A stretch of 40,646 nucleotides of DNA from a virus, in the IMG/VR virus record IMGVR_UViG_3300046028_006522, positions 1 to 40,646 of that record; one strand, 5' to 3'. The stretch's first letter is position 1; the number at the start of each line of letters is the position of its first letter. This document shows, one piece after another, positions 20,028-28,709 of the stretch. Both the position numbers and the translations under genes were made by a program. The notes beneath the pieces are model-generated. The model saw nothing but the letters and a program-made list of their open reading frames with translations, was not told the DNA's origin and made no database searches.

Positions 20028-20798
20028 ATGTCACAAACAAGAAATTATATAACAATAGATTCAGTAATCAATGATTACATTGATGAAAGTGAACAATCAG
20101 TACACAAATACGCTAAATTATATAATATAGCAGTTAGAGGCATGGAAAAACTTGGGCTTGATTTTTTTTATAAAATCAGAACAGTTAAAATACCAATTGA
20201 CACAACAAACTACACTGCTCAATTACCTAACGATTACATTAGCTATACTAAAATAGGCGTATTAAACTCAGTAGGAGAAATTATTCCTTTAAAGTTTAAT
20301 AACAAAATGACTTATTATGCAGACCAACAGCCAGATAGACTTGCTTTAACTCAAGATAATACATTAGCTACTTGGTATCAATCTGATATGCCTTTATGGT
20401 TTAATTATTGGGATGGATATGGATTTCAAAATATATACGGCTTACCAAGTGGTTCACCATTTGTAGGCTCATTTAATATAGACGATGCTAATGGAGTGGT
20501 TCTTTTGAATCAATATTTTTATTATTCTTATTTAATGATAGAATATTTATCTAGCGGGAACCCAGATGAACCATTTAGAATACCTATTCAATTTAGAGAG
20601 GCATTATTATCATTCTTAGCTTGGAGAGATATAGCATCTATGCCAAGTACTAGAAAAGGTAATTTAGGGGATAAAAGAGATAGAAAGCAAGAATTTTACA
20701 ATCAAAGAAGAATTGCTAATGCTCAATTTAAGCCATTGTACTTGATGCAAGCTTACGAACAAAATTTAGACACACAAAGAATGACTGTAAAAGCTTAG
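20028..20798 (+). CDS. Tail adaptor (T7 gp11 / P22 gp4-like), 256 aa
   Basis: The N-terminal helices (SVINDYIDESEQSVHKYAKL, YNIAVRGMEKLGLDFFYKI) are followed by the beta segment TAQLPNDYISYTKIGVLNSV and a C-terminal helical part (FREALLSFLAWRDIASMPST, then basic QEFYNQRRIANAQFKPLYL). This is the usual plan of podoviral tail adaptors that bind the portal and receive the tail nozzle. It directly precedes the stabilization/nozzle protein, as expected. Its stop is TAG, 6 nt before the next ATG. Confidence 0.75.
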   Translation: MSQTRNYITIDSVINDYIDESEQSVHKYAKLYNIAVRGMEKLGLDFFYKIRTVKIPIDTTNYTAQLPNDYISYTKIGVLNSVGEIIPLKFNNKMTYYADQQPDRLALTQDNTLATWYQSDMPLWFNYWDGYGFQNIYGLPSGSPFVGSFNIDDANGVVLLNQYFYYSYLMIEYLSSGNPDEPFRIPIQFREALLSFLAWRDIASMPSTRKGNLGDKRDRKQEFYNQRRIANAQFKPLYLMQAYEQNLDTQRMTVKA

Positions 20799-20804
20799 AA
20801 ATAG

Positions 20805-23800
20805 ATGCCAATTATAAACAACCCTTTTAATGGTAAGTTAAATCTTGATGTTGCTCAATATAGAATTTCTAATGGAGATTATATTGATGCGCTAAATATA
20901 ACTAAGGATTCAGAAGGTGTTGGTAATGATTTGGTTGTTGCTAATATACTAGGCAATACTGAAATACCATACACTCTACCTGCGGGCGAAAATAAAGTAA
21001 TTGGTTTTTATCCAGACAAAGTAAGAGATAGGGCTTATTATTTTCTTTGGAATAGCAATGGATATAATAGTATTTTGTATTATAATGCTAGCACAGAAGC
21101 TATTGTAAAAGTTCTAGAAAGCAAAACAGATAGCGATGGAATTGATATTTTAAATTTTAATCCATCTTATAAAGTTTTATCAGTTAATATATATTATAGA
21201 GATGTAGAAGGGGATATTTTATTTTTTAATGATGGATTAAACCCGCCTAGAAATATAAACGTAGCTGCTAGTTATGGCACATCTTGGAAATCGGAATATC
21301 TTTTAGTGATAAAAGCTCCTCCAGTTATGCCGGCAAAAGTTACATACATAAATGATAATAGTGTAACTGTAAATAATCTTCGTAATAAATTATTTCAATT
21401 TACATACAGGTATGTTTATGACAATAATGAAAAGTCCGTATGGAGTACTAAAAGTATTGTGCCGTTACCGCAACAGCCTACATTGCAATTAACAGAAGAT
21501 ATATTTAAAAATAATTCGGCTATATCAATATCTGTTTCTACGGGTGGTATAAATGTTCAAAAGATAGAATTATCATTTAGAGAAACAACAAGCGGTTTTA
21601 CTAGTGACTGGTATTTAATTACGCAAATTGATAAAACAATTGCTGGTGTATTAGATAATGATATATATACATTTAATTTTTATAATGATAGTATTTATAC
21701 TCAAATTGATGTTACAGATACTACTCAATTACAAGACTGGGTTCCACAAAAATCAAATGCTGCTGAATTAGCTAATGGTAATGTTTTATTATATTCAGGG
21801 ATTACAGAAGGGTACGATAAAACCGATGTTATTTTACAACCACAAACTACAAATGATAGTACAGGTTTTTTTGTAGATAATGCTGGTATTTTATTTTTTG
21901 CTGCTTGTAATGGTCTTGATAGCGGTAGTGTTGGCACTGTTATGAAAGTTTATGTTTATGGGACAATTAGTGATATACCTCCGGTAACTAGCACAACAAC
22001 AACAACAATACCTCCCGGCACAACAACAACAACAACTATATCACCTGCTGTAAATTTTTACCTTGTAACAGCAAGAAGGAGATGTGATACTGGTGTTCAA
22101 AGGGCTATTAGGGCTTATGTTAATTTTACAAATAATTCATATACCCCAATAGTTGGTAAGTGGTATAAAGATAACGCGTGCCCTACTTATTCTTATCAAA
22201 TAAGTAGTGTTACGGTTTATAACAGTGTTGTAGGTGCTGCTACATTGCAAACTACTGATTATGCAACTGGAGATTTAGCTTGCGTTTGTTTAACTACAAC
22301 GACCACAATAGCTGGTACAACCTCTACAACAACTACAACAACAATTGCACCAAGCCAAGGATTGAATAATCCTGCTGGTATATATGTTATTAATGCACAA
22401 AGTGCTGCCGGTGCTGATATTGGTATATCATATACAGTAAATAGTGCAACATATTTGCCGGTAGCTACATTATTAAACGGTATTCGCTCTTCATTACTTG
22501 CTACAGGGTGGACATCTGTTACGATATTAAATAACGTATTAACTGCAACATTTGCAAGCGGGTTCACTTTATTTTCTAGCGGAGTTAAATATCTTGCTCC
22601 AGCTGGAGTTCCAGATAATACATCTTTTGCAAATGCATCAAAATCAGGCTATCAATATGCAATTCAATATTTTGATGCGCAAGGGAGAACAATTGGAGCG
22701 CAAACTGATAAAGATAATAATGGCGCATTCAATACGCCAGATGCAATCGATGGGATTAGGTTTTGCCAAACATATCTTAATATATATAATACTCCTCCAT
22801 TAGAGGCTATGTATTATCAAGTTTTAAGGTCTAATAATACAACATATAATAAAAGATTATTTTGGATTAGTGAATCTACATTTACAAGTCCTCATGTAGA
22901 TGATGATTTTGTAATACCAATAATTACACCTTCAGACCCATATGCTACTAGATTTGCATATATAGATGTGAAAAATATACAAGAATATAATATAACAATT
23001 AGTTCTACACAAAATATAGTATCATATACATTTACAGCTGGGGATAGAATAAGATTTTTAAGTAGGTATAGTGTTACAGGCGAAGAGATACCTGTTGTTA
23101 ATCTTGATTGCGAAATACTTGGGATGGTTTATAGCATCACTACAAACGATGGCGTGAAAGAAGGTAATTTTATTAAAATAAATTATCCTACTGAATTTAT
23201 AAATATTAACCCAACATTTAAATTTGATACGGAAGAGTATTGGCATTATAAAATATTTATTTATAATTTAAGTGCAAGCACATCAGATAGTTTAAGAGTA
23301 TTTTATGAATTTGGCAAATGTTTTGGCATTGGGAATCCCGGTACAACAAGTGCCTATCATATTGGACTTGAACACACTCAGACACCAGTAGCCGGTCCAA
23401 ATTATTATGCCACAATATCTGGAACAAATGGTGATTTATTTTATAGGAAAAGAAATGTATTGTATAATAATCAATATAAGTTTTTAGGAGAAGGCCAAGA
23501 CAGTGCAGCTGCATCAAGTAATGTGCCATTAAAAATAAAATGTCAAAATGGTGGAGTTGATAATATAAGTTATTCTATACAAACTCAAGACTTTGACACA
23601 ACAGTTGTTACAACATCGGATACTCAATTTTTTTATAATAAATCAAGCACTAATAATATTACAATACAAGTAAGATGTGCTTTTGGAGCTAGTTCCTCCG
23701 CTGCTATAAACTTTAATGGTTTTGATGTATATTTATTATATGCAACACCTTATGATTTAACTCCAAGAGGCACAAGAACAGCTTTAGTAAAGCTTGGCGA

Positions 23801-25994
23801 AACAGCATTTTTAACTGAATCGGCTACGCCTATTAGTATTGACGAAAAAGTTGTTATTTTGCCATTAGCAAAAGTTTGGATAATAATAACAGGCGCGGCG
23901 CTTTTTAATGCCGGTGTAACAATTTCTAGTTTTGATTTTAATTTTAGTGTAGTATTTAATAATATTATACCAATAATAGAACAAAGTTTTAGTGATAACT
24001 ATAACTTAGTTACTAATAGTAATGGCAGGCCGTCTGTTATTGACGAAAATGCAGCTAAGAGATATTTCCCAACTTTAATTAGATTTGGGCAAGCATACCA
24101 ATTTAATACCAATATCAATGGTACTAATAGATTCTTTTATGAAAACTTTGATGAATACGATAGAAGCTTTGGCGATGTAATAAGACTGCATGTTAGAGAT
24201 AGATATTTGAAGGTCTACCAAAAGTTTAAAGTAGGTAATGTGCCTATTTTAACACAAATAGTTAAGGATAGTGCTAATAACCCATTGCAGGCTAATACAG
24301 ATGTTTTAATTAATAAAATTCAGTATTATGCAGGTGATTATGGTATTGGAGATGCTGCGACAAGTTTGGCTTGGAATAATTTTGCTGATTACTTTGTAGA
24401 TAACTATAGAGGTGTTGTATGTAGATTAAGCCAAGATGGTATTACCCCAATAAGTATCATTAACAAAATGAACGCATTTTTTGTGGCTACGCTTAGCGCT
24501 TATAGACAAGAATTGAACAATGGAATAGTTGAAACAGGAGTGTATATGGGAAATCCATGTATTTATGGTGTATTTGATGCTTATACTAATAAGTATATAA
24601 TTGCAATGGAAGAGATTAATAGATATGTTACATCTACTACCACAACAACTGCTGGTCCAACCACTACCACAACAACTGCTGGTCCGACTACTACCACAAC
24701 AACAACTAGTGGCCCAACCACAACAACAACTAGTGGCCCAACCACTACCACAACTAGTGGCCCAACTACAACGACTACTACACAACCTCCAGTTTGGTAT
24801 TATTTATATAATTGTTCAACAGGTGGAATTGAAACATCTGCAACATACCCTAATGGTACATTTTATGTTAACCAAAGAGTTGTATATGGAGGTAGTTTAT
24901 TTTTCTATGTAACTCAAGTAGTTTACGCAGACCCGGGTGGTACGCAATGGAGTATTTCTTCAGCAGGCGCTGGGTTAGAATTTTGTCCAGCTACAACAAC
25001 GACTACAACTATAGCTCCTCCTGTTTACTCGTACTATGTTGCGCAAAGATGTGATGACCCATTCCTTGAACAATATTTTAGAACAACAGGTTCATATAGT
25101 GCAGGGATTTCGGTTAGATATCAAGGGTATTGTTGGGAAATTCAAGCTTTACAAGGCGCATCAGGAGTAGACCCTGAAAGCAGTCATATTAGTTGTGCAT
25201 CTTGTTATGCAACATATCCTACTACATCTACAACCACAACTACAACTGCTGCGCCAACTACAACAACTACTACTTTGCCACCAACTACCACAACTACTAC
25301 ACAACCACAAGTTTGGTATTATTTATATAATTGTTCAACAGGTGGAATTGAAACATCTGCATCATTCCTTAATGGTACGTTTGCTATTAACCAAAGAGTT
25401 GTTTATGGAGGTAGTTTATTCTTCTATGTAACTCAAGTAGTTTTTTCAAATCCGGGTGGTACGCAATGGAGTGTTTCTTCAGCAGGCGCTGGGTTAACTT
25501 TTTGTCCTGCAACAACAACTACTACAACTGTGCCTCCTATTGTTACCTCATATTATGTTGCAACAAGATGCGACAACCCATCATTACAACAATATTTCCA
25601 AACAACAGGTTCATATAGTGCAGGCATTTCGGTTAGATACCAAGGGTTTTGCTGGGAAATTCAAGCGCAAGCAGGAGCGTCAGGAGTAAACCCTGAAAGT
25701 AGTCATATTAATTGTGCATCTTGTAATGCAACATACCCTACGACTACTACGACATCTACGACATCTACGACAACTGCTGCGCCTATTATTACAACAACTA
25801 CAACAACTGCATCACTTTGTGCTTGTAAGCAAGGTACTATTCAAGATAACAACGCATTCTCTTATACAGATTGTGCTGGAGTATTCCAATCAGGTAGTTT
25901 TGAACAAGGCTCAGAAGTTTGTGTAGATATTAATCAATTTTATAGTGCAAATATTGGTAATTTAATTGATTTTGTAGGATGTGCGTGTAGTTAA
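20805..25994 (+). CDS. Stabilization/tail nozzle protein with inserted poly-Thr-linked modules, 1729 aa
   Basis: The start (NNPFNGKLNLDVAQYRISNG then DYIDALNITKDSEG) is that of the crAss-like stabilization protein, a tail nozzle-type propeller. Conserved parts return after the first insert (YAIQYFDAQGRTIGAQTD, PPLEAMYYQVLRSNNTTYN) and end near residue 1275. Inserts: a Cys-containing module at about 417-495 flanked by Thr linkers, then from 1276 an array of Thr linkers and modules A (1329-1396), B (1407-1470), A' (1502-1569), B' (1580-1644) and a Cys-rich end (1670-1729). A/B and A'/B' are a tandem copy 519 nt apart. The family's usual C-terminal domain is a separate gene (26058-26606). The modules are probably exposed and may bind glycans or host receptors. 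Confidence 0.8.
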   Translation: MPIINNPFNGKLNLDVAQYRISNGDYIDALNITKDSEGVGNDLVVANILGNTEIPYTLPAGENKVIGFYPDKVRDRAYYFLWNSNGYNSILYYNASTEAIVKVLESKTDSDGIDILNFNPSYKVLSVNIYYRDVEGDILFFNDGLNPPRNINVAASYGTSWKSEYLLVIKAPPVMPAKVTYINDNSVTVNNLRNKLFQFTYRYVYDNNEKSVWSTKSIVPLPQQPTLQLTEDIFKNNSAISISVSTGGINVQKIELSFRETTSGFTSDWYLITQIDKTIAGVLDNDIYTFNFYNDSIYTQIDVTDTTQLQDWVPQKSNAAELANGNVLLYSGITEGYDKTDVILQPQTTNDSTGFFVDNAGILFFAACNGLDSGSVGTVMKVYVYGTISDIPPVTSTTTTTIPPGTTTTTTISPAVNFYLVTARRRCDTGVQRAIRAYVNFTNNSYTPIVGKWYKDNACPTYSYQISSVTVYNSVVGAATLQTTDYATGDLACVCLTTTTTIAGTTSTTTTTTIAPSQGLNNPAGIYVINAQSAAGADIGISYTVNSATYLPVATLLNGIRSSLLATGWTSVTILNNVLTATFASGFTLFSSGVKYLAPAGVPDNTSFANASKSGYQYAIQYFDAQGRTIGAQTDKDNNGAFNTPDAIDGIRFCQTYLNIYNTPPLEAMYYQVLRSNNTTYNKRLFWISESTFTSPHVDDDFVIPIITPSDPYATRFAYIDVKNIQEYNITISSTQNIVSYTFTAGDRIRFLSRYSVTGEEIPVVNLDCEILGMVYSITTNDGVKEGNFIKINYPTEFININPTFKFDTEEYWHYKIFIYNLSASTSDSLRVFYEFGKCFGIGNPGTTSAYHIGLEHTQTPVAGPNYYATISGTNGDLFYRKRNVLYNNQYKFLGEGQDSAAASSNVPLKIKCQNGGVDNISYSIQTQDFDTTVVTTSDTQFFYNKSSTNNITIQVRCAFGASSSAAINFNGFDVYLLYATPYDLTPRGTRTALVKLGETAFLTESATPISIDEKVVILPLAKVWIIITGAALFNAGVTISSFDFNFSVVFNNIIPIIEQSFSDNYNLVTNSNGRPSVIDENAAKRYFPTLIRFGQAYQFNTNINGTNRFFYENFDEYDRSFGDVIRLHVRDRYLKVYQKFKVGNVPILTQIVKDSANNPLQANTDVLINKIQYYAGDYGIGDAATSLAWNNFADYFVDNYRGVVCRLSQDGITPISIINKMNAFFVATLSAYRQELNNGIVETGVYMGNPCIYGVFDAYTNKYIIAMEEINRYVTSTTTTTAGPTTTTTTAGPTTTTTTTSGPTTTTTSGPTTTTTSGPTTTTTTQPPVWYYLYNCSTGGIETSATYPNGTFYVNQRVVYGGSLFFYVTQVVYADPGGTQWSISSAGAGLEFCPATTTTTTIAPPVYSYYVAQRCDDPFLEQYFRTTGSYSAGISVRYQGYCWEIQALQGASGVDPESSHISCASCYATYPTTSTTTTTTAAPTTTTTTLPPTTTTTTQPQVWYYLYNCSTGGIETSASFLNGTFAINQRVVYGGSLFFYVTQVVFSNPGGTQWSVSSAGAGLTFCPATTTTTTVPPIVTSYYVATRCDNPSLQQYFQTTGSYSAGISVRYQGFCWEIQAQAGASGVNPESSHINCASCNATYPTTTTTSTTSTTTAAPIITTTTTTASLCACKQGTIQDNNAFSYTDCAGVFQSGSFEQGSEVCVDINQFYSANIGNLIDFVGCACS
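24631..24790 (+). repeat. Poly-Thr linker repeat within the stabilization gene
   Basis: About 53 codons of mixed ACA, ACT and ACC, in units of TTTTT followed by AGP or SGP. Shorter linkers of the same kind lie at about 21987-22045, 22289-22353, 24991-25023, 25215-25309, 25510-25540 and 25735-25812. The near-repeat at DNA level makes them likely sites of slippage or recombination. Confidence 0.85.
24791..25734 (+). repeat. Tandem duplication of module pair A-B, offset 519 nt
   Basis: The stretch from 24791 (AGTTTGGTATTATTTATA...) returns from 25310 with long identical runs; both copies encode YYLYNCSTGGIETSA, NQRVVYGGSLFFYVTQVV and later YQGxCWEIQA and PESSHI. Differences are scattered substitutions that keep the frame. 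The duplication is 173 codons long including one linker. Confidence 0.88.
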
Positions 25995-26057
25995 ATAAAA
26001 AGTTATGAATAATTTAAGATTTGAAATAAATTGTACTCAATTATAAACAAATAAAAA

Positions 26058-26606
26058 ATGCCAGCATATTTTCATCAAGACCCATATACCATAGCCTTTG
26101 ACGAGGTAGGGAACTCATTTGAGTCTTTTTATTCATATAAACCAGAGATGATGGGGGAGCTAAATACTACTCTATTTTCGTTTAAAAATGGTGGAATTTG
26201 GAGGCATACCAATAGCACAAACTATTGTAACTTCTATGGCACACAATATGGCGCCTCAATAACCACTGTATTCAATACAGCCTCAATAGATAAAAAGACT
26301 TGGATTTCCGTTATGGAAACCGGCAATACCATATGGGCTTGTCCAGTGATATATACCCAAATGAATACTAGCGGGGTTAATACAAGCCAAACAAGCTTGC
26401 TTTTAGAGTCTGATTTCGCAACCTTGGAAGCTGAGTATCAAGCATCGTTTTTAAGGGATTCTAACAGTCCCGGAGGCCTTATAGAAGGGGATAGCTTGAA
26501 GGGTGGTTACATGGTCATAAAATTTGAGAAAACAAGTGCCAATTCTTTCGTATATTTGAACAGCGCAACGACCAAATATATCAATTCACCATTGAATAAT
26601 AGATAA
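26058..26606 (+). CDS. C-terminal domain of stabilization protein as separate gene, 182 aa
   Basis: The protein starts MPAYFHQDPYTIAFDEVGNS and continues FESFYSYKPEMMGELNTTLF, NYCNFYGTQYGASITTVF and GGLIEGDSLKGGYMVIKF. In crAss-like stabilization proteins this block (FHxDPYTIxFDE...FESFYSxxPEMM...NFYGTQY) is the C-terminal end of one long protein. Here it has its own ATG, 63 nt after the stop of the 1729-aa gene. It is in the same frame, but several stops lie between, so readthrough cannot join them. The two products probably assemble in the nozzle. Confidence 0.75.
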   Translation: MPAYFHQDPYTIAFDEVGNSFESFYSYKPEMMGELNTTLFSFKNGGIWRHTNSTNYCNFYGTQYGASITTVFNTASIDKKTWISVMETGNTIWACPVIYTQMNTSGVNTSQTSLLLESDFATLEAEYQASFLRDSNSPGGLIEGDSLKGGYMVIKFEKTSANSFVYLNSATTKYINSPLNNR

Positions 26607-26619
26607 AAAATAATTATAT

Positions 26620-27399
26620 ATGTTACCATTATTAGTACCAGCCTTAGCGCAAGCAGGAATAGGCGTACTTCAAGCTGCTACAAGCGGTGCGAAGAAAGCT
26701 GAAAGAGATTTTGAAAGCTTTGCTAAAAAAAGACCTGTAGCAGCGGAAAGTAAATCTTTAAATGATTACTATCAAAGAAGTCTTAACGAAGTAAATCAAA
26801 ACCCATATCAATCTGCTCAATATTTAATATCCAAGCAAGAAGCTGATAGAAGATTAGCATCAGGTATAGGCGCAATGCAAGGAAGAGGAGGCGCTTTAAA
26901 TGCTATATCTAAATTAGATTTAATGAGAACGGATGCTCAAAATCAAGCAATTAGAAATGCGGAAAGTTACAGAGGTCAAAATTTGAATAGATTAGGACAA
27001 GCAACTCAAATGAAAACAGCTCAAGATAGATATCTTTATGATGTCAATCAAGCTACTCCATTTAATACAATGTTAGGTATAAAACAAATGAAATCGGCAG
27101 CGGCAAATGAAAGATTAAATGCAGGATTAAGCATGATAGGCGGTGCGGCAAGTAATTATGCTATGGGGTCTATGTTTGGTAATGGCGGTGTGCTAAAAGA
27201 TAAAGTATCGCTTTTAAATAATTCATCAGAATTTAACCCAGCTTCTACATATGGAACAAATTATATACCATTTAATTCTTATCAAGAAAATACCCCTTTT
27301 AATCAAGGTTTAGCGGCATATAAAGATTATTCAAATAGATTAAATAACAAAATTAGTACTTCAAAGAAAAACGCTTTAGGTACAAATTATATATTTTAA
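26620..27399 (+). CDS. Internal virion (ejection) protein candidate, 259 aa
   Basis: The protein starts with a hydrophobic segment (LPLLVPALAQAGIGVLQAA), then a helical region rich in Gln, Asn and Ala (SLNDYYQRSLNEVNQNPYQS, AIRNAESYRGQNLNRLGQAT) and a glycine-rich stretch (GLSMIGGAASNYAMGSMFGN). This resembles T7 gp14-type and P22 gp7-type ejection proteins, which leave the head ahead of the DNA and enter the host envelope. It is first in a run of four such genes (26620-37267), which supports the call. Confidence 0.65.
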   Translation: MLPLLVPALAQAGIGVLQAATSGAKKAERDFESFAKKRPVAAESKSLNDYYQRSLNEVNQNPYQSAQYLISKQEADRRLASGIGAMQGRGGALNAISKLDLMRTDAQNQAIRNAESYRGQNLNRLGQATQMKTAQDRYLYDVNQATPFNTMLGIKQMKSAAANERLNAGLSMIGGAASNYAMGSMFGNGGVLKDKVSLLNNSSEFNPASTYGTNYIPFNSYQENTPFNQGLAAYKDYSNRLNNKISTSKKNALGTNYIF

Positions 27400-27403
27400 A
27401 ATA

Positions 27404-28693
27404 ATGGCAGCAACAGGATTACTAGGAATAAACCCATATCAAAAAGGATTAAATTTAGATATAACATCTAAGCCAGCAAACTTAGCTATTCAACTTGAAC
27501 AAAAAGAAGCAGCTAAAAGAGATGCCTTAGATAAGTATTTCATGGATTATGAAAAGACTTTAAGTCAAAATGGAATGCGTCCTCAAGACCAAAATTTATT
27601 TTTAAGTAAATTAGGAGAAGCAAAACAATATTATTTTCAAAATAGAGATAAAATATTAAATCCTTCTAAATATGGCGCAGAAGCACAATCAAACTATAGT
27701 AATTTATTAAGAGAGGCGCAAGGCTTAGTAGGAGAGTCTAAAGCTCAATTGGAAGAAGACAAATTGGTAGCCCGTAATATTTATAATGCCACTCAACAGG
27801 GTAAAACAATACATGAAGGATTGATACCAATGATAGATGCTTCTCATCTTAATATAAGAGACCCAAGATTTAAAAGAGTTGACGCTTATTCTTTGCAATT
27901 TGATGATCCATTTAATTTAGATAAATTTCAAAAGACTGTATTTTATGGGGCCGAGCCTAATAAAATAGATGTTGGAACTAGAACTAATAAAGCTGGTCAA
28001 ATAATAAATATATATAGAAATGAATTTGATAATAAAAGCTTAAATCAATTTGCAAATAAAGCAAAAGCATTGTATAGAACAGACCCAACTGTAGCAAGAG
28101 AAACAAATAAATTAATTCAATCAGGGGAGTACAAAGACCTTGATTCATATTATAAAATGTTAAACCCCAACAAAAGTATAGAAAACGCTGAAGCTGGAGA
28201 TGTGGCAGCCGCATTTGCTTTAAGTTTAAAGCAAATTGGTAAAACCACCGAATCACAACCCGTATTTAGACCTGTTGGCCCAAGAGAGGATACATCTGGA
28301 GAAGATAATCCATTGCATCCAAGTAGTTTAATTGAAGAAATTAGAGGTGGCAATCCAAATTATTTAGCTGGTGGCATAAAAACTCCAAATGAAAATTTAA
28401 TAGATGTAACAAATCAATTTGGTGGATATAATTTATATAAAACAAGCACTAAAGACGGCGTTGTATTATCACCTGCAATTAATGTTGTTTATGATAAAGC
28501 AAACGATAGATTTTATGTAAAATCTCCGTCAAAATTTCAAGAAGCAGAATATTTAACGCCTCAAGCTTTCAAAACAAAAATTATTGTAAGTAACCCAGAT
28601 ATATCATCTAAGGTAAAAGGTTGGGGCAAGCCAATAAGAAATAAAGATACTAGCGGTTATAAATTACCAGACGGCAAAAAATTTAATGGTTAA
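27404..28693 (+). CDS. Internal virion protein candidate, 429 aa
   Basis: The N-terminal half is helical (QLEQKEAAKRDALDKYFMDY, FLSKLGEAKQYYFQNRDKIL); the C-terminal half is mixed, with NVVYDKANDRFYVKSPSKFQ and KGWGKPIRNKDTSGYKLPDG. I do not recognise a defined family. It lies 4 nt after the previous ejection candidate and 16 nt before the 1368-aa protein, so it is part of the internal-protein cassette typical of podoviruses. No enzymatic motif is visible. Confidence 0.62.
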   Translation: MAATGLLGINPYQKGLNLDITSKPANLAIQLEQKEAAKRDALDKYFMDYEKTLSQNGMRPQDQNLFLSKLGEAKQYYFQNRDKILNPSKYGAEAQSNYSNLLREAQGLVGESKAQLEEDKLVARNIYNATQQGKTIHEGLIPMIDASHLNIRDPRFKRVDAYSLQFDDPFNLDKFQKTVFYGAEPNKIDVGTRTNKAGQIINIYRNEFDNKSLNQFANKAKALYRTDPTVARETNKLIQSGEYKDLDSYYKMLNPNKSIENAEAGDVAAAFALSLKQIGKTTESQPVFRPVGPREDTSGEDNPLHPSSLIEEIRGGNPNYLAGGIKTPNENLIDVTNQFGGYNLYKTSTKDGVVLSPAINVVYDKANDRFYVKSPSKFQEAEYLTPQAFKTKIIVSNPDISSKVKGWGKPIRNKDTSGYKLPDGKKFNG

Positions 28694-28709
28694 TTAAAAA
28701 ATATATATA

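Noticed and set aside
24426-24785. Minus-strand frame rich in Cys, Gly and Trp, and other frames opposite the poly-Thr codons
   Set aside because: It is the antisense of ACA/ACT/ACC repeats in the stabilization gene; composition follows from the repeat.
24631-25812. Possible CRISPR array or diversity-generating retroelement target
   Set aside because: The repeats are in-frame Thr codons without constant repeat-spacer lengths. Differences between module copies are not limited to adenines, and there is no reverse transcriptase or template repeat in the window.
25992-26060. Readthrough or frameshift joining the 1729-aa and 182-aa proteins
   Set aside because: The frames are the same, but several in-frame stops (TAA, TAA, TGA, TAA) lie between them and no slippery site with a structure is evident.
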